64,000 nt of DNA, from NCBI GenBank assembly GCA_018267055.1, contig JAFDZF010000023.1, forward strand, positions 1 to 64,000, in the 5' to 3' direction. The notes beneath the pieces are model-generated. The model was not told where the DNA came from, did not search any database, and saw only the letters and a list, made by a program, of their open reading frames with translations. This DNA comes from Bacteroidota bacterium. Its GTDB lineage: Bacteria; Bacteroidota; Bacteroidia; Flavobacteriales_F; PHOS-HE28. Below, piece by piece: positions 41,069 to 50,329 of the stretch. Made by a program: the position numbers and the translations under genes. Position 1 is the stretch's first letter. Each line of letters starts with the position of its first letter.

Positions 41069-44000
41069 ATGGGGGGAACGGCAGGGACCGGAAGGAAGGC
41101 CTGGGGACCGATGCTCCGCTTCGGGGCATGGCTGGCCGCCCTCCTGCTCCTGTCCGCCGGAGGCCGGGCCCAGCAGTACGGCTTCACCCAGTTCACCCCG
41201 CGGGAAGGACTCGCTCAAAGCCAGGTGCGCTGCATGGCCCAGGATGCGCAGGGCTACCTCTGGTTCGGCACCCTGGGCGGCGCCAGCCGCTTCGATGGGA
41301 AGAACTTCACCAACTACGCCCTGCAGGAAGGCCTGCCCGATGCGCAGGTGAACGCGATGCTGGCCGGGCGCGACGGCACGTTCTGGATGGCCTGCGGCAC
41401 CGCATTGGTGGCGTTCGACGGGCGGCGGATGCGGCACGTGCCCCTGCCCGGGCGGGGCAAGGACCAGCGGATCGTGGCCCTGAGCGAGGACGACCGGGGC
41501 ACCGTGTTCATCGGGACCGAAGGCGCCGGCGTGTTCCGCTCGGTCGGCGGCCGCATCGAGCCCCTGCCCGGTTTTCCACTGGACTCCGCTTTGAGCCTGC
41601 GCACCCTGCTCGCCCTGCCGGACGGCGGGCTGCTGGTGGGCCTGCGCAACGGACTGCTCGAATGGCGCGACAACGCCTGCACCCCCGTGGCCGCGCTCAA
41701 GGGCATGTACGTCAGCGCCCTCACCATGGGCCGCGATGGCACCAAGTGGGTGGGGACGCTCGGCTACGGCCTGATCGGGCTGGGGCCCAACGGGGCGGTG
41801 CAGACCTATGAAGAGGCCAACGGCCTCCTGCAGGAGAACATCCGCACCCTGCTGGTGGACGCGCGGGGCCGGCTGTGGATCGGCACCAAGGTGGGCGTGA
41901 ACCTATTGGAGGGCGGGCGCCTGCGGGCGCTCACCGTGCACCAGGGCATGCCGAACGACAACGTCTGGTGCCTGCTGCAGGACAATGAGGGAAGCATCTG
42001 GATCGGCACCGACGGGGCGGGGGCCCTGCGCTATGCCGGCGACCGCTTCGTGACCTACACCACGGCCGACGGCCTGTGCAGCGAGCAGGTGATGTGCGCG
42101 GTGAGCGATGCCCGCGGCGACATCTGGCTGGGCACCTACGGCAGCGGCGTGTGCCGCATGGACGCCATGGCGATGATCTCCACCGCGGACGGCCTGCCGA
42201 ACAACACCGTGTGGTGCGGCCTGACCGACACGGACAGCTCGCTCTGGTTCGGCACCAGCGATGGGCTCTGCCGGATCGTCAAGGGGCACGTGATGCCGCT
42301 GGACAGTGCGCACCGGCTCACCGACATCCGCGTGCTGTCGCTGCTGCGCCCCAGCGACGGCCGGCTATGGTGCGGGACGCGCGAGGGCCTGTTCATCATC
42401 GCGAAGGACGGGACCGTGGAACGCATCACGCGCATCGGCCAGGTGACCGTGCGGGGGGTGCGCAACATCCGCGAGACCGCGGACGGGGCCATCTGGTTGG
42501 CCGACGACCTGGGCGTGGTGCGGATGCAAGGCGGCCAGGCCCAGCGCTACACCACCGCCGACGGGCTCTGCGACAACACCGTGTTCTGCCTGCGGGAGGA
42601 CACCAAGGGCCGGCTGTGGATCGGCACCTCGAACGGCCTCTCCCACTACGACCGGGGGCGGTTCACCACGGCCCGCCTCGGGCAGGACTTCGGATCCAAC
42701 TACGTGTGCCTGCTGTTGAACGATGCGCAGGGCACCCTGTGGGCGGGCACCAACAACGGGCTTTTCCACTTCGACCCGGACAGCCTGCTCGCCCAGGGCA
42801 CCGTCATCGACCACATCACCCTGGACGATGGCCTGCGCGGGACCGAATGCAACCTCAACTCCGGCTTCGCCGACCGGCGCGGCCGCCTCTTTTTCGGCAC
42901 CAACGCGGGGTTCGTGATGCACGACCCGGCCCGCACGCCCCAGGCGCGGGAGATACCCCCCGTCACCTACATCACCGGGCTGCGGAGCTTCCTGCAGCCT
43001 TCCGACTGGAAGGGGCTCAGCGACAGCCTGGACCGCGTGACCGGCCTGCCCGTGGGCCTGCACGTGGTGTACCGGAAGAACCACCTGACCTTCGACTACA
43101 CGGCCGTGGCCCTGGCCGATGGGGACCGGGTACGCTTCCGGTACCGCCTGATCGGCTTCGATCCCGACTGGCTGCCGGCCACCGAGGCCCGGTTCGCCAG
43201 CTACTCCAACCTGCCCCAAGGCGACTACACCTTCGAGGTGTGCGCCTCGGACCAGGCCGGCGCCTGGGGGCCCACCGCGCGGTTCGGCTTCCGGATCACC
43301 CCGCCGTTCTGGCTGCGCTGGTGGTTCTTCCTGGGCTGTACGGTGCTCCTGGCGGGCCTGGCCTATGGGGTGATGCGGTACCGGCACATCCGGCGCCTGC
43401 GCCGCGAGAAGACGCGCCAGCTGATGCTGCGCTCGCGCATGCTCCAGCTGGAGCAGCAGGCGCTGAACGCCAACATGAACCGCCACTTCATCTTCAATGC
43501 GCTGAACAGCATCCAGTACTACATCAACCGCCAGGACCGGAGCGCGGCCAACAAGTACCTCACCAGCTTCGCCAAGCTCATCCGCAAGAACCTGGACGCC
43601 AGCCAGACCGACACCACCAGCCTGGCCGAGGAGCTGTCGCGCCTGGACCTTTACCTGCTGCTGGAGCACATGCGTTTCAAGGACAAGTTCCGGTACGGCA
43701 TCACCGTGGACGCCAGCATCGATACCACGGCCATCGAAATCCCTGCGATGATGCTGCAGCCCTATGTGGAGAACAGCATCTGGCACGGCATCCTGCCCAT
43801 GGACCATCCCGGGTCGGTCACCATCACCGTGGAGCGGGGCGAAGAGGGCCGCGCCCGCGTGAGCATCGTGGACGACGGCATCGGGATCGAGCGCAGCCAG
43901 GCCCTGAAGAACGGGGCCGAGGGCGACCACATCTCCCGGGGCATCGAGATCACCAAGGGCCGGGCGGACGTGCTGCGCAAGCTGGACCTCACGGATATCC

Positions 44001-44146
44001 GCATCACCGGCCCGGAGCAGCTCGGGGACGCCCAAGCCCCCCGGGGGACCCGGGTCGTCATCGATCTCCCTTCCAAGAACGGTCAGGGAAAAGGGCACCT
44101 GGATTTGCGGATCGGGGAAGAACGACTTACATTTGATAGCCCATGA
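41069..44146 (+). CDS. Two-component propeller sensor histidine kinase (LytS/His_kinase type)
   Basis: 1025-residue membrane sensor. Signal or anchor in residues 15-36 (an ATG at 41111 would start directly there). Periplasmic part: about 13 propeller blades of the type LW(I/F)GTxxGL between residues 30 and 640, fitting two seven-bladed Reg_prop propellers, then a Y_Y_Y domain (about 690-740). A transmembrane helix lies at about 749-770. Cytoplasmic part: His_kinase domain with phospho-acceptor His806 in NANMNRHFIFNALNSIQYY, and an HATPase (MMLQPYVENSIWHG near 893, VDDGIGIERS near 934). It probably senses a carbohydrate-related or envelope signal and phosphorylates the LytTR regulator(s) upstream. 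Its end overlaps the next gene as ATGA. Confidence 0.95.
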   Translation: MGGTAGTGRKAWGPMLRFGAWLAALLLLSAGGRAQQYGFTQFTPREGLAQSQVRCMAQDAQGYLWFGTLGGASRFDGKNFTNYALQEGLPDAQVNAMLAGRDGTFWMACGTALVAFDGRRMRHVPLPGRGKDQRIVALSEDDRGTVFIGTEGAGVFRSVGGRIEPLPGFPLDSALSLRTLLALPDGGLLVGLRNGLLEWRDNACTPVAALKGMYVSALTMGRDGTKWVGTLGYGLIGLGPNGAVQTYEEANGLLQENIRTLLVDARGRLWIGTKVGVNLLEGGRLRALTVHQGMPNDNVWCLLQDNEGSIWIGTDGAGALRYAGDRFVTYTTADGLCSEQVMCAVSDARGDIWLGTYGSGVCRMDAMAMISTADGLPNNTVWCGLTDTDSSLWFGTSDGLCRIVKGHVMPLDSAHRLTDIRVLSLLRPSDGRLWCGTREGLFIIAKDGTVERITRIGQVTVRGVRNIRETADGAIWLADDLGVVRMQGGQAQRYTTADGLCDNTVFCLREDTKGRLWIGTSNGLSHYDRGRFTTARLGQDFGSNYVCLLLNDAQGTLWAGTNNGLFHFDPDSLLAQGTVIDHITLDDGLRGTECNLNSGFADRRGRLFFGTNAGFVMHDPARTPQAREIPPVTYITGLRSFLQPSDWKGLSDSLDRVTGLPVGLHVVYRKNHLTFDYTAVALADGDRVRFRYRLIGFDPDWLPATEARFASYSNLPQGDYTFEVCASDQAGAWGPTARFGFRITPPFWLRWWFFLGCTVLLAGLAYGVMRYRHIRRLRREKTRQLMLRSRMLQLEQQALNANMNRHFIFNALNSIQYYINRQDRSAANKYLTSFAKLIRKNLDASQTDTTSLAEELSRLDLYLLLEHMRFKDKFRYGITVDASIDTTAIEIPAMMLQPYVENSIWHGILPMDHPGSVTITVERGEEGRARVSIVDDGIGIERSQALKNGAEGDHISRGIEITKGRADVLRKLDLTDIRITGPEQLGDAQAPRGTRVVIDLPSKNGQGKGHLDLRIGEERLTFDSP
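44128..44135 (+). promoter_or_regulatory. -7 element inside the kinase 3' end, for the tiny lipoprotein gene
   Basis: TACATTTG, exact TAnnTTTG match, 7 bases before the ATG at 44143. It could drive the lipoprotein gene independently of the kinase, with almost no leader. Confidence 0.5.
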
Positions 44147-44403
44147 GGACCGCCCGTCCATCCGCCTTCTGGAAAAGCGCCGCGTTCTGCGCCCTTTTCG
44201 CCCTGCTCGCCACGGGCTGTGCGAAAGAGGAGCTGGTGGCGCCCGTAGGCCCTGATAGCGGTGCGCAGGTGAAATCCGGCGGCGGCAGCTGCGGGGACAC
44301 CGGCACCGGTACGGTGGGCAATTCCGGTCCCAAGGCCACCGGCATCTCCGATGACGGGAACGACCAGGGCGACAACGAGAAGAGCCGCAAGAAGCCGCGC
44401 TGA
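44143..44403 (+). CDS. Tiny lipoprotein coupled to the histidine kinase
   Basis: 86-residue lipoprotein: basic start, hydrophobic core FWKSAAFCALFALLATGC with lipobox LATGC (Cys27). The mature 60 residues are low-complexity and hydrophilic: GGGSCGDTGTGTVGNSG followed by ISDDGNDQGDNE and a basic tail SRKKPR. No family is recognised. Expression is tied to the kinase by an ATGA overlap, with a possible private promoter as well, and a strong terminator follows. It could be a small accessory or ligand-type partner of the sensor, or simply a surface peptide; this is inference from position only. Confidence 0.7.
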   Translation: MRTARPSAFWKSAAFCALFALLATGCAKEELVAPVGPDSGAQVKSGGGSCGDTGTGTVGNSGPKATGISDDGNDQGDNEKSRKKPR

Positions 44404-44427
44404 GCCGCTTCGGTGACGAACGGATGG

Positions 44428-44452
44428 GCCCGGTACCGACCGGGCTTTTTTC
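44428..44452 (+). terminator. Intrinsic terminator closing the two-component cluster
   Basis: GCCCGG-TACCGA-CCGGGC stem-loop (6-bp stem) followed by seven T residues, 24 bases after the lipoprotein stop. The clearest rho-independent terminator in the window. Confidence 0.9.
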
Positions 44453-44577
44453 TTGCCGTTCCCGTTCCTCCATCCTGCATCGCCGTTCCCCGTACCGCGG
44501 GGAGCCCGCCGGACGCTTCGGTCTAGCTTTCAATATCACCGGGACGGGCCGGACCGTTCCGCAATGCACGACCGACG

Positions 44578-46167
44578 ATGGCCAACAGTCCGCAGGACCA
44601 TGTGCACCGCCTCATCCGCTCGATGACGCGGCCCGAGAAGCGCTATTTCAAGGTCTACACCTCGCGCCATCTTCTCGGCGGCCAGAGCAACCACCACCGG
44701 CTGTTCGATGCGATCGCCGCGATGGACGTGTACGACGAGGAGCTGCTGCACCGGAAGTTCACCGGGCAGGCCTTCATGCACCGCTTCTCCATCACCAAGC
44801 GGCGGCTGTACGAGGCCATCCTGCAGAGCCTCGACGCCTTCCACGCGGAGAGCTCGGTGGACGCCCGGCTGCGCCGGTCGCTGCACCAGGTGGAGCTGCT
44901 GTACGAGCGCGCGCTCTACGCCGACGCGGAGAAGATGCTGCGCAGCGTGCGGGCGCTGGCGCGTGAGCACGACAAGCAGGCCGCCCTGCTCGAAGTGGCG
45001 GAGTGGCAGCGCAAGGTGATGGAGCGGAGCAACTATTCGGGCGTGGGGATGGCCGAGCTGGAGGAGCTGGCCCGCAGCACCGCGGAGGTCCAGGCCGAGT
45101 GGAACGAGACCGATGCCCTCTGGCACCTGAAGAGCCGGTGCTTCCTGCTGCTGTACCGCAACGGGCAGGTGCGCGACGACGCCGCGCTGGAGGAAGTGAA
45201 GGCCCTGCTGGGCCACCCCTTGCTGGCCGAGGGGGCCGTGCTGCGCACGGCCAAGGCGCGGTTCCTCCACCACCACGTGCGATCGGCGCTGGCCTTCGCC
45301 CTGAACGACCTGCCGGAGTGCGAACGCCACCTGGCGGAGAGCGCGGCCCTGCTCGAGCAGGAGCAGGCGCACTTCAAGGACGAGCCCAACCTGCTGCTCG
45401 GCGTGATGAGCAACCAGGTGACGGTGCGCATGCGGCTGGGCCGCTACACCGAGGCGATGGAGGGGCTGCGGGAGTTCCGCCGGCTGCCGCTGATGATGCC
45501 GGAGGCCCCCTCGCCGGACCTGGGGATGAAGCTTTTCATCATGGGCTCGAGCCTGGAGCTGATGGTGCTCTGCCGCATGGGCGACTTCGGCAAGGCCCTG
45601 GAGAAGCTGCCCGCGCTGGAGGAGGGCATGGCCCTGTACGGCGAGCGCCTGAGCGTGATCCGGCGTGCCGGGCTCTGGTTCCAGGCGGCCTACGCCTGCT
45701 TCGGCGCGGGGCAGGCCGACAAGGCGCTGCGCTGGTGCCACCGGCTGCTGAACGAGAACGGCATCGATGAGCACGCCGAGGTGCACGCGATGGGCCGCAT
45801 GCTGAACCTGATGGTGCTGGTGGAGCTGAACAAGCGCGACCTGCTGCCCTATGCGCTGCGCAATACCGAGCGCTTCCTGCGCTCGCGCGACCGCACGTTC
45901 CGCTTCGAGAGCGCCCTGCTGGCCTATGTGCACGAGCACCTGCGCGCCCTGCGCCCCGCGGAACAGGGCCAGGCGCGGGCGCGGCTGCGCGATGAGCTGG
46001 AGCTGCTGTCCAAGGACCCGTTCGAGGCCACGGTGTTCGACCATTTCGACCCGCTGGCGTGGGCCGAGGGCAAGGTGAGCGGGCTGCCGTTCGCGAAGGT
46101 GGTGCGGGCCCGGGCGGCCGAGGCGGCCGCGCGCACCAAGGGGTCCAAGGCCCAGCGGGCGGCCTGA
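44578..46167 (+). CDS. Unknown cytoplasmic helical-repeat (TPR-like) protein
   Basis: 529 residues, no signal or membrane segment. The N-terminal 90 residues (RLIRSMTRPEKRYFKVYTS, then FSITKRRLYEAILQSLDAFH) are reminiscent of a DNA- or RNA-binding helical domain. The rest is a series of helix pairs with TPR-like spacing (LYERALYADAEKMLRSVRAL, LNDLPECERHLAES, GRYTEAMEGLREFR, RLLNENGIDEHAEV). The family seems restricted to Bacteroidota in my recollection, but I cannot name it. It stands between the terminator at 44428-44452 and the nuo promoter, so it is probably monocistronic. Confidence 0.65.
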   Translation: MANSPQDHVHRLIRSMTRPEKRYFKVYTSRHLLGGQSNHHRLFDAIAAMDVYDEELLHRKFTGQAFMHRFSITKRRLYEAILQSLDAFHAESSVDARLRRSLHQVELLYERALYADAEKMLRSVRALAREHDKQAALLEVAEWQRKVMERSNYSGVGMAELEELARSTAEVQAEWNETDALWHLKSRCFLLLYRNGQVRDDAALEEVKALLGHPLLAEGAVLRTAKARFLHHHVRSALAFALNDLPECERHLAESAALLEQEQAHFKDEPNLLLGVMSNQVTVRMRLGRYTEAMEGLREFRRLPLMMPEAPSPDLGMKLFIMGSSLELMVLCRMGDFGKALEKLPALEEGMALYGERLSVIRRAGLWFQAAYACFGAGQADKALRWCHRLLNENGIDEHAEVHAMGRMLNLMVLVELNKRDLLPYALRNTERFLRSRDRTFRFESALLAYVHEHLRALRPAEQGQARARLRDELELLSKDPFEATVFDHFDPLAWAEGKVSGLPFAKVVRARAAEAAARTKGSKAQRAA

Positions 46168-46187
46168 GCGGCCGGGCGCCGCTGCGT

Positions 46188-46195
46188 TACCTTTG
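46188..46195 (+). promoter_or_regulatory. -7 element of the nuoABCD genes
   Basis: TACCTTTG, exact match to TAnnTTTG, 41 bases before the nuoA ATG. Confidence 0.6.
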
Positions 46196-46236
46196 CGCAG
46201 CCGGCCGTGGGACCGTAGGTTCGCGGTCGTTCCCGC

Positions 46237-46599
46237 ATGAGCACCCCGCACGACTACCTGCCCATCGTTGTACAGACCCTGATCGCGCTGGGCTTCGTGG
46301 GCGTGGCCCTGGGAGCCGCGGCCTGGCTGGGCCCCAAGCGGCATGGGAAGCACAAGGACGAGAGCTTCGAGTGCGGCATCGAGCAGCAGGGCAATGCGCG
46401 CACCCCCTTCTCGGTGAAGTACTTCCTCATCGCCATCCTGTTCGTGCTGTTCGACGTGGAGGTGATCTTCCTCTACCCGTGGGCGGTGAACTTCAAGCAA
46501 TTGGGCCTGGTGGGCTTCGTGGAGATGGTGCTGTTCATCTTCTTCGTGCTCGCGGGCTTCTACTACGTGATCAAGAAAGGTGCGCTGAAGTGGGAATGA
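46237..46599 (+). CDS. nuoA: NADH-quinone oxidoreductase subunit A
   Basis: 120-residue membrane subunit of respiratory complex I at the junction of the peripheral and membrane arms. Three helices (about 8-30, 60-85, 90-112) with the conserved loop [13 protein letters not shown] and the motif [13 protein letters not shown]. Length is typical. First gene of nuoABCD, 7 bases before nuoB. Confidence 0.96.
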   Translation: MSTPHDYLPIVVQTLIALGFVGVALGAAAWLGPKRHGKHKDESFECGIEQQGNARTPFSVKYFLIAILFVLFDVEVIFLYPWAVNFKQLGLVGFVEMVLFIFFVLAGFYYVIKKGALKWE

Positions 46600-46606
46600 C
46601 GCGAGC

Positions 46607-47182
46607 ATGAGCGAAAAGACCATCATCCCCGGTACGGAGCGCGGCAAGCCCACCATCGTGGCGCCGCCGGAAGGACACACGGGCTCCGGCTTCTTCGCCA
46701 CCACGGTGGAGCAGGCCATCGGCCTGGCACGCAAGAACAGCCTCTGGCCGCTGCCCTTCGCCACGAGCTGCTGCGGCATCGAGTTCATGAGCACCATGAG
46801 CGCCCACTACGACCTGAGCCGCTTCGGCATGGAGCGTCTCAGCTTCAGCCCGCGGCAGAGCGATCTGCTGATGGTGATGGGCACCATCGCCAAGAAGATG
46901 GCGCCGGTGCTGCGCGAGGTGTACACCCAGATGGCCGAGCCCAAGTGGGTGCTGAGCATGGGGGCCTGCGCGAGCAGCGGAGGCATCTTCGACAGCTACA
47001 GCGTGCTGCAGGGCATCGACCGGGTGATCCCCGTGGACGTATACATCCCCGGCTGCCCGCCGCGGCCCGAGCAGGTGATCGACGGCATCCTGAAGATCCA
47101 GGAGCTGGCCGCCAACGAGAGCCTGCGCCGGCGCTACAGCAAGGAATACGAGGACCTGCTCACCAAGTACAAGATCGACTGA
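46607..47182 (+). CDS. nuoB: NADH-quinone oxidoreductase subunit B
   Basis: 191-residue peripheral-arm subunit holding the terminal [4Fe-4S] cluster N2. Its Cys ligands are visible: tandem Cys in SCCGIEFM, Cys in GACASSGG and Cys in [10 protein letters not shown]. The N-terminal extension (about 30 residues) is in the normal range. One base separates it from the nuoC start. Confidence 0.97.
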   Translation: MSEKTIIPGTERGKPTIVAPPEGHTGSGFFATTVEQAIGLARKNSLWPLPFATSCCGIEFMSTMSAHYDLSRFGMERLSFSPRQSDLLMVMGTIAKKMAPVLREVYTQMAEPKWVLSMGACASSGGIFDSYSVLQGIDRVIPVDVYIPGCPPRPEQVIDGILKIQELAANESLRRRYSKEYEDLLTKYKID

Positions 47183-47183
47183 C

Positions 47184-47696
47184 GTGCCCGCCTTCGCCAT
47201 CAAAGCCGACCGCGACCAGCTGGTGACCGACCGGCTGACGGCCGCCTTCGGCGCCGACCTGCTGTCGCACGAGCGGCTCTACGACGTGATGTGCTTCACC
47301 GTGGTGAAGGAACGCGTGCATGAGCTGCTGGCCTTCCTGAAGAACGAGCTGGACTTCGGCTTCCTCACCTCGATCTGCGGCATGCACCACCCGGGCGAGG
47401 CGCTGGAGCTGGGCCTGGTGTACCACCTGCACAGCATGCACAACGGCCACCGCATCCGGGTGAAGACCTACATGGCGTTGAAGGACCCACAGGTGCCCAC
47501 GGCGACCGACCTCTGGGCCGGGGCGAACTGGATGGAGCGCGAGGCGTGGGACTTCTTCGGGATCAAGGCCGTGGGCCATCCCAACCTGAAACGGATCCTG
47601 AACATGGAGGACTTCCCGGCCTTCCCGATGCGGAAGGACTACCCACTGGAGGACCCCACGCGGCAGGACAAGAACGATAGCATGTTCGGGCGATGA
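47184..47696 (+). CDS. nuoC: NADH-quinone oxidoreductase subunit C
   Basis: 170-residue 30-kDa-type subunit of the complex I connecting part. Signature: DLWAGANWMEREAWDFFGI, then HPNLKRILNMEDF and FPMRKDYPLE. It is separate from nuoD, not fused as in E. coli NuoCD. Start is GTG 47184. It overlaps nuoD by 4 bases (ATGA). Confidence 0.95.
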   Translation: MPAFAIKADRDQLVTDRLTAAFGADLLSHERLYDVMCFTVVKERVHELLAFLKNELDFGFLTSICGMHHPGEALELGLVYHLHSMHNGHRIRVKTYMALKDPQVPTATDLWAGANWMEREAWDFFGIKAVGHPNLKRILNMEDFPAFPMRKDYPLEDPTRQDKNDSMFGR

Positions 47697-48928
47697 GCGA
47701 AGGGACGAAACCGGACTACTGGCAGCGCGACGTGGTGGACGCGGGCGGGCTCAACGAGCTCACCACGCTGAACCTGGGCCCCACGCACCCCGCCACGCAC
47801 GGCATCTTCCAGAACGTGCTGACGCTGGACGGCGAGATCATCGTGAGCGCCGAACAGACGATCGGGTACATCCACCGGGCCTTCGAGAAGATCGCGGAGC
47901 GGCGGCCGTTCTACCAGATCACCACGCTCACCGACCGGATGAACTACTGCAGTGCCCCCATCAACAACATGGGCTGGCACATGACGGTGGAGAAGCTCTG
48001 CGGCATCGAGCTGCCCAAGCGCGTGGAGTACATGCGGGTGATCGTGATGGAGCTGGCCCGCATCGCGGACCACATCATCTGCAACACCATCATCGGCCAG
48101 GACGCGGGGGCCACCACGCCCTTCCTGTACGTGTACCAGTGGCGCGAGAAGATCTACGAGGTGTACGAGGAGGTCTGCGGGGCGCGGCTGACCACGAACA
48201 TGGGCCGCATCGGCGGGTTCGAGCGCAACTTCTCGGACCTGGCCTGGCAGCGGATCCGCGCCATCCTGAAGGAGTTCCCGCCCGTGCTGAAGGAGTTCGA
48301 GAAGCTGCTGGTGCGCAACCGCATCTTCATGGACCGCACCATCAACTGCGGCCCCTTCCCGGCCGACCGGGCGTTGCAGTACGGCTGCACAGGCCCCAAC
48401 CTGCGGGCCAGCGGGGTGGACTATGACGTGCGCGTGGCCGACCCCTACAGTTCCTACAGCGACTTCGACTTCCTTGTGCCGGTGGGGCAGAACGGCGATG
48501 TGTACGACCGCTTCATGGTGCGCCAGCAGGAGATGTGGGAGAGCCTGAGCATCATCCGCCAGGCGATGGAGAAGCTGGACAAGATGGCCGACAAGACCAC
48601 CTTCCGCGCGGACGTGCCCGACTGGGTGCTGCCCCCCAAGGAGGAGGTGTACAACCAGATGGAGGCGCTCATCTACCACTTCAAGATCGTGATGGGCGAG
48701 ACCGAGGTGCCGCGCGGGGAGGTGTACCACTGCGTGGAAGGCGGCAACGGCGAGCTGGGCTTCTACCTGGTGAGCGACGGTGGCCGCACCCCCTTCCGCC
48801 TGCACCTGCGCCGGCCCTGCTTCATCTACTACCAGGCGTTCCCCGAGATCGCCAAGGGCGGCCTGCTCAGCGATGCCATCCTCACGATGAGCAGCATGAA
48901 CGTGATCGCGGGCGAGCTGGACGCCTAG
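47693..48928 (+). CDS. nuoD: NADH-quinone oxidoreductase subunit D
   Basis: 411-residue 49-kDa subunit forming the quinone-binding pocket with NuoB. Motifs: NLGPTHPATHGIFQNVLTLDGE, GYIHRAFEKIAE, NYCSAPINNMGW, and the C-terminal FRLHLRRPCF followed by SDAILTMSSMNVIAGELD. Full length. Unusually the operon ends here: the next gene is an MFS transporter, so nuoE to nuoN must be elsewhere in the genome or absent. Confidence 0.97.
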   Translation: MSEGTKPDYWQRDVVDAGGLNELTTLNLGPTHPATHGIFQNVLTLDGEIIVSAEQTIGYIHRAFEKIAERRPFYQITTLTDRMNYCSAPINNMGWHMTVEKLCGIELPKRVEYMRVIVMELARIADHIICNTIIGQDAGATTPFLYVYQWREKIYEVYEEVCGARLTTNMGRIGGFERNFSDLAWQRIRAILKEFPPVLKEFEKLLVRNRIFMDRTINCGPFPADRALQYGCTGPNLRASGVDYDVRVADPYSSYSDFDFLVPVGQNGDVYDRFMVRQQEMWESLSIIRQAMEKLDKMADKTTFRADVPDWVLPPKEEVYNQMEALIYHFKIVMGETEVPRGEVYHCVEGGNGELGFYLVSDGGRTPFRLHLRRPCFIYYQAFPEIAKGGLLSDAILTMSSMNVIAGELDA

Positions 48929-49042
48929 GTCGTCCTTCCGCGCGTCCATACGGGCATGCCGCCCGGGGGCCCTGCTATGATCGGCGGACCTGTCCCGGCC
49001 CGGCGATCGAAGCATTTCCGACCGACCTTCGTCCGCCTTCCC

Positions 49043-50308
49043 ATGACCCCTGAAGCCCCGGCCGCCAAGGCCCCCTTGTTCTCCCGTTACCAGGTCTTCC
49101 TGATCGTGGTGCTGGCCTTCATCCAGTTCACCGTCATCCTGGACTTCATGGTGATGGCCCCCCTGGGCGCCATCCTGATGCCGGTGCTGAAGATCACGCC
49201 GGGGCAGTTCAGCCACGTGGTCTCGGGCTACGCCTTCGCGGCGGGCATCTCCGGCCTGCTGGCGGCGGGCTTCGCGGACAAGTACGACCGCAAGAAGCTG
49301 CTGCTTTTCTTCTACACGGGCTTCATCGCCGCCACCTTGTTCTGCGGCCTGGCCCCCACGTACGAACTGCTGCTGGCGGCGCGCATCCTCACCGGGGTGT
49401 TCGGCGGCGTCATCGGCTCGGTGGGCATGGCCATCGTCACCGACAGCTTCCCGCTGGAGAAGCGCGGACGGGTGATGGGCTTCATCCAGATGGCCTTCGC
49501 CGCCAGCCAGGTGCTGGGCATCCCGGTGGGCCTGTACCTGGCGCATTTCTGGGACTGGCACGCGCCTTTCCTGCTGATCGTGGGCGTGGGCGTGGTGGCC
49601 GGCCTGGTGATGTGGCGGTACATGCGGCCGGTGGCCGAACACCTGCACCTGCACCACGACACCGACCCGGTGAAGCACCTGGTGAGCGTAGCGGGCAATC
49701 CGCGCCATTGGGTGCCGTTCCTGGGCGTGGTGCTGCTGGCCACGGGCGGGTTCATGATGATGCCCTTCTCCACGGCCTTCCAGGTGAACAACCTGCTGAT
49801 CCCCGAAGCCAAGCTGCCGCTGGTGTTCATGATCGTGGGGGCCTTCTCCTTCATCACCTTCCCCCTGGTGGGCAAGCTCAGCGACAACGTGGGCAAGCTC
49901 CCCACCTTCATCTTCGGATCGGTGCTGGCCATCGCGATCACCATCTACTACAGCCACCTGGGCCCCACCCCGCTCTGGCTGGTGATCATGCTGAGCACCA
50001 TCATGTTCGCGGGCATCTCCTCGCGCATGGTCTCCTCCTCGGCGCTGATGAGCGCGGTGCCCGAGCTGCGCGACCGCGGCGCGTTCATGTCCATCACCTC
50101 CTCCGTGCAGCAGATCTCCGGCGGGATCGCCGCCTGGATGGCCGGATTGATCGTGGTGCAGCCCGATGCAGGGCCGCTGCTCCACTACGATACGCTGGCC
50201 TACGTCTGCAGCGCCACCATGGTCATCTGCGTGGTGCTGATCTGGCTGGTGGACCGCCAGGTGAAGCGCCACCAGTCGACCGCCCAGGCCATGCGCCAGG
50301 CGGCCTGA
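49043..50308 (+). CDS. MFS transporter (DHA1-like drug/solute exporter)
   Basis: 421-residue inner-membrane transporter with twelve predicted helices. The signature loop 2-3 motif is GFADKYDRKKLLL (G-x3-D-R/K-x-G/R-R/K type), and helix 5 contains the antiporter-like GIPVGLYLA pattern. Residues VILDFMVMAPLGAILMP in helix 1 and the general layout suggest the DHA1 exporter group (AraJ-like). Substrate unknown. Start ATG 49043 follows a 114-base gap after nuoD; an upstream in-frame extension to 48956 is unlikely to be coding. Convergent with lhr. Confidence 0.9.
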   Translation: MTPEAPAAKAPLFSRYQVFLIVVLAFIQFTVILDFMVMAPLGAILMPVLKITPGQFSHVVSGYAFAAGISGLLAAGFADKYDRKKLLLFFYTGFIAATLFCGLAPTYELLLAARILTGVFGGVIGSVGMAIVTDSFPLEKRGRVMGFIQMAFAASQVLGIPVGLYLAHFWDWHAPFLLIVGVGVVAGLVMWRYMRPVAEHLHLHHDTDPVKHLVSVAGNPRHWVPFLGVVLLATGGFMMMPFSTAFQVNNLLIPEAKLPLVFMIVGAFSFITFPLVGKLSDNVGKLPTFIFGSVLAIAITIYYSHLGPTPLWLVIMLSTIMFAGISSRMVSSSALMSAVPELRDRGAFMSITSSVQQISGGIAAWMAGLIVVQPDAGPLLHYDTLAYVCSATMVICVVLIWLVDRQVKRHQSTAQAMRQAA

Positions 50309-50329
50309 CCGCCCGACGCCAAAGCGGCA

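Noticed and set aside
47639-50272. 877-codon minus-strand frame across nuoD and the MFS gene
   Set aside because: It spans two genuine plus-strand genes and has low-complexity His/Gly/Val composition without domains; shadow frame.
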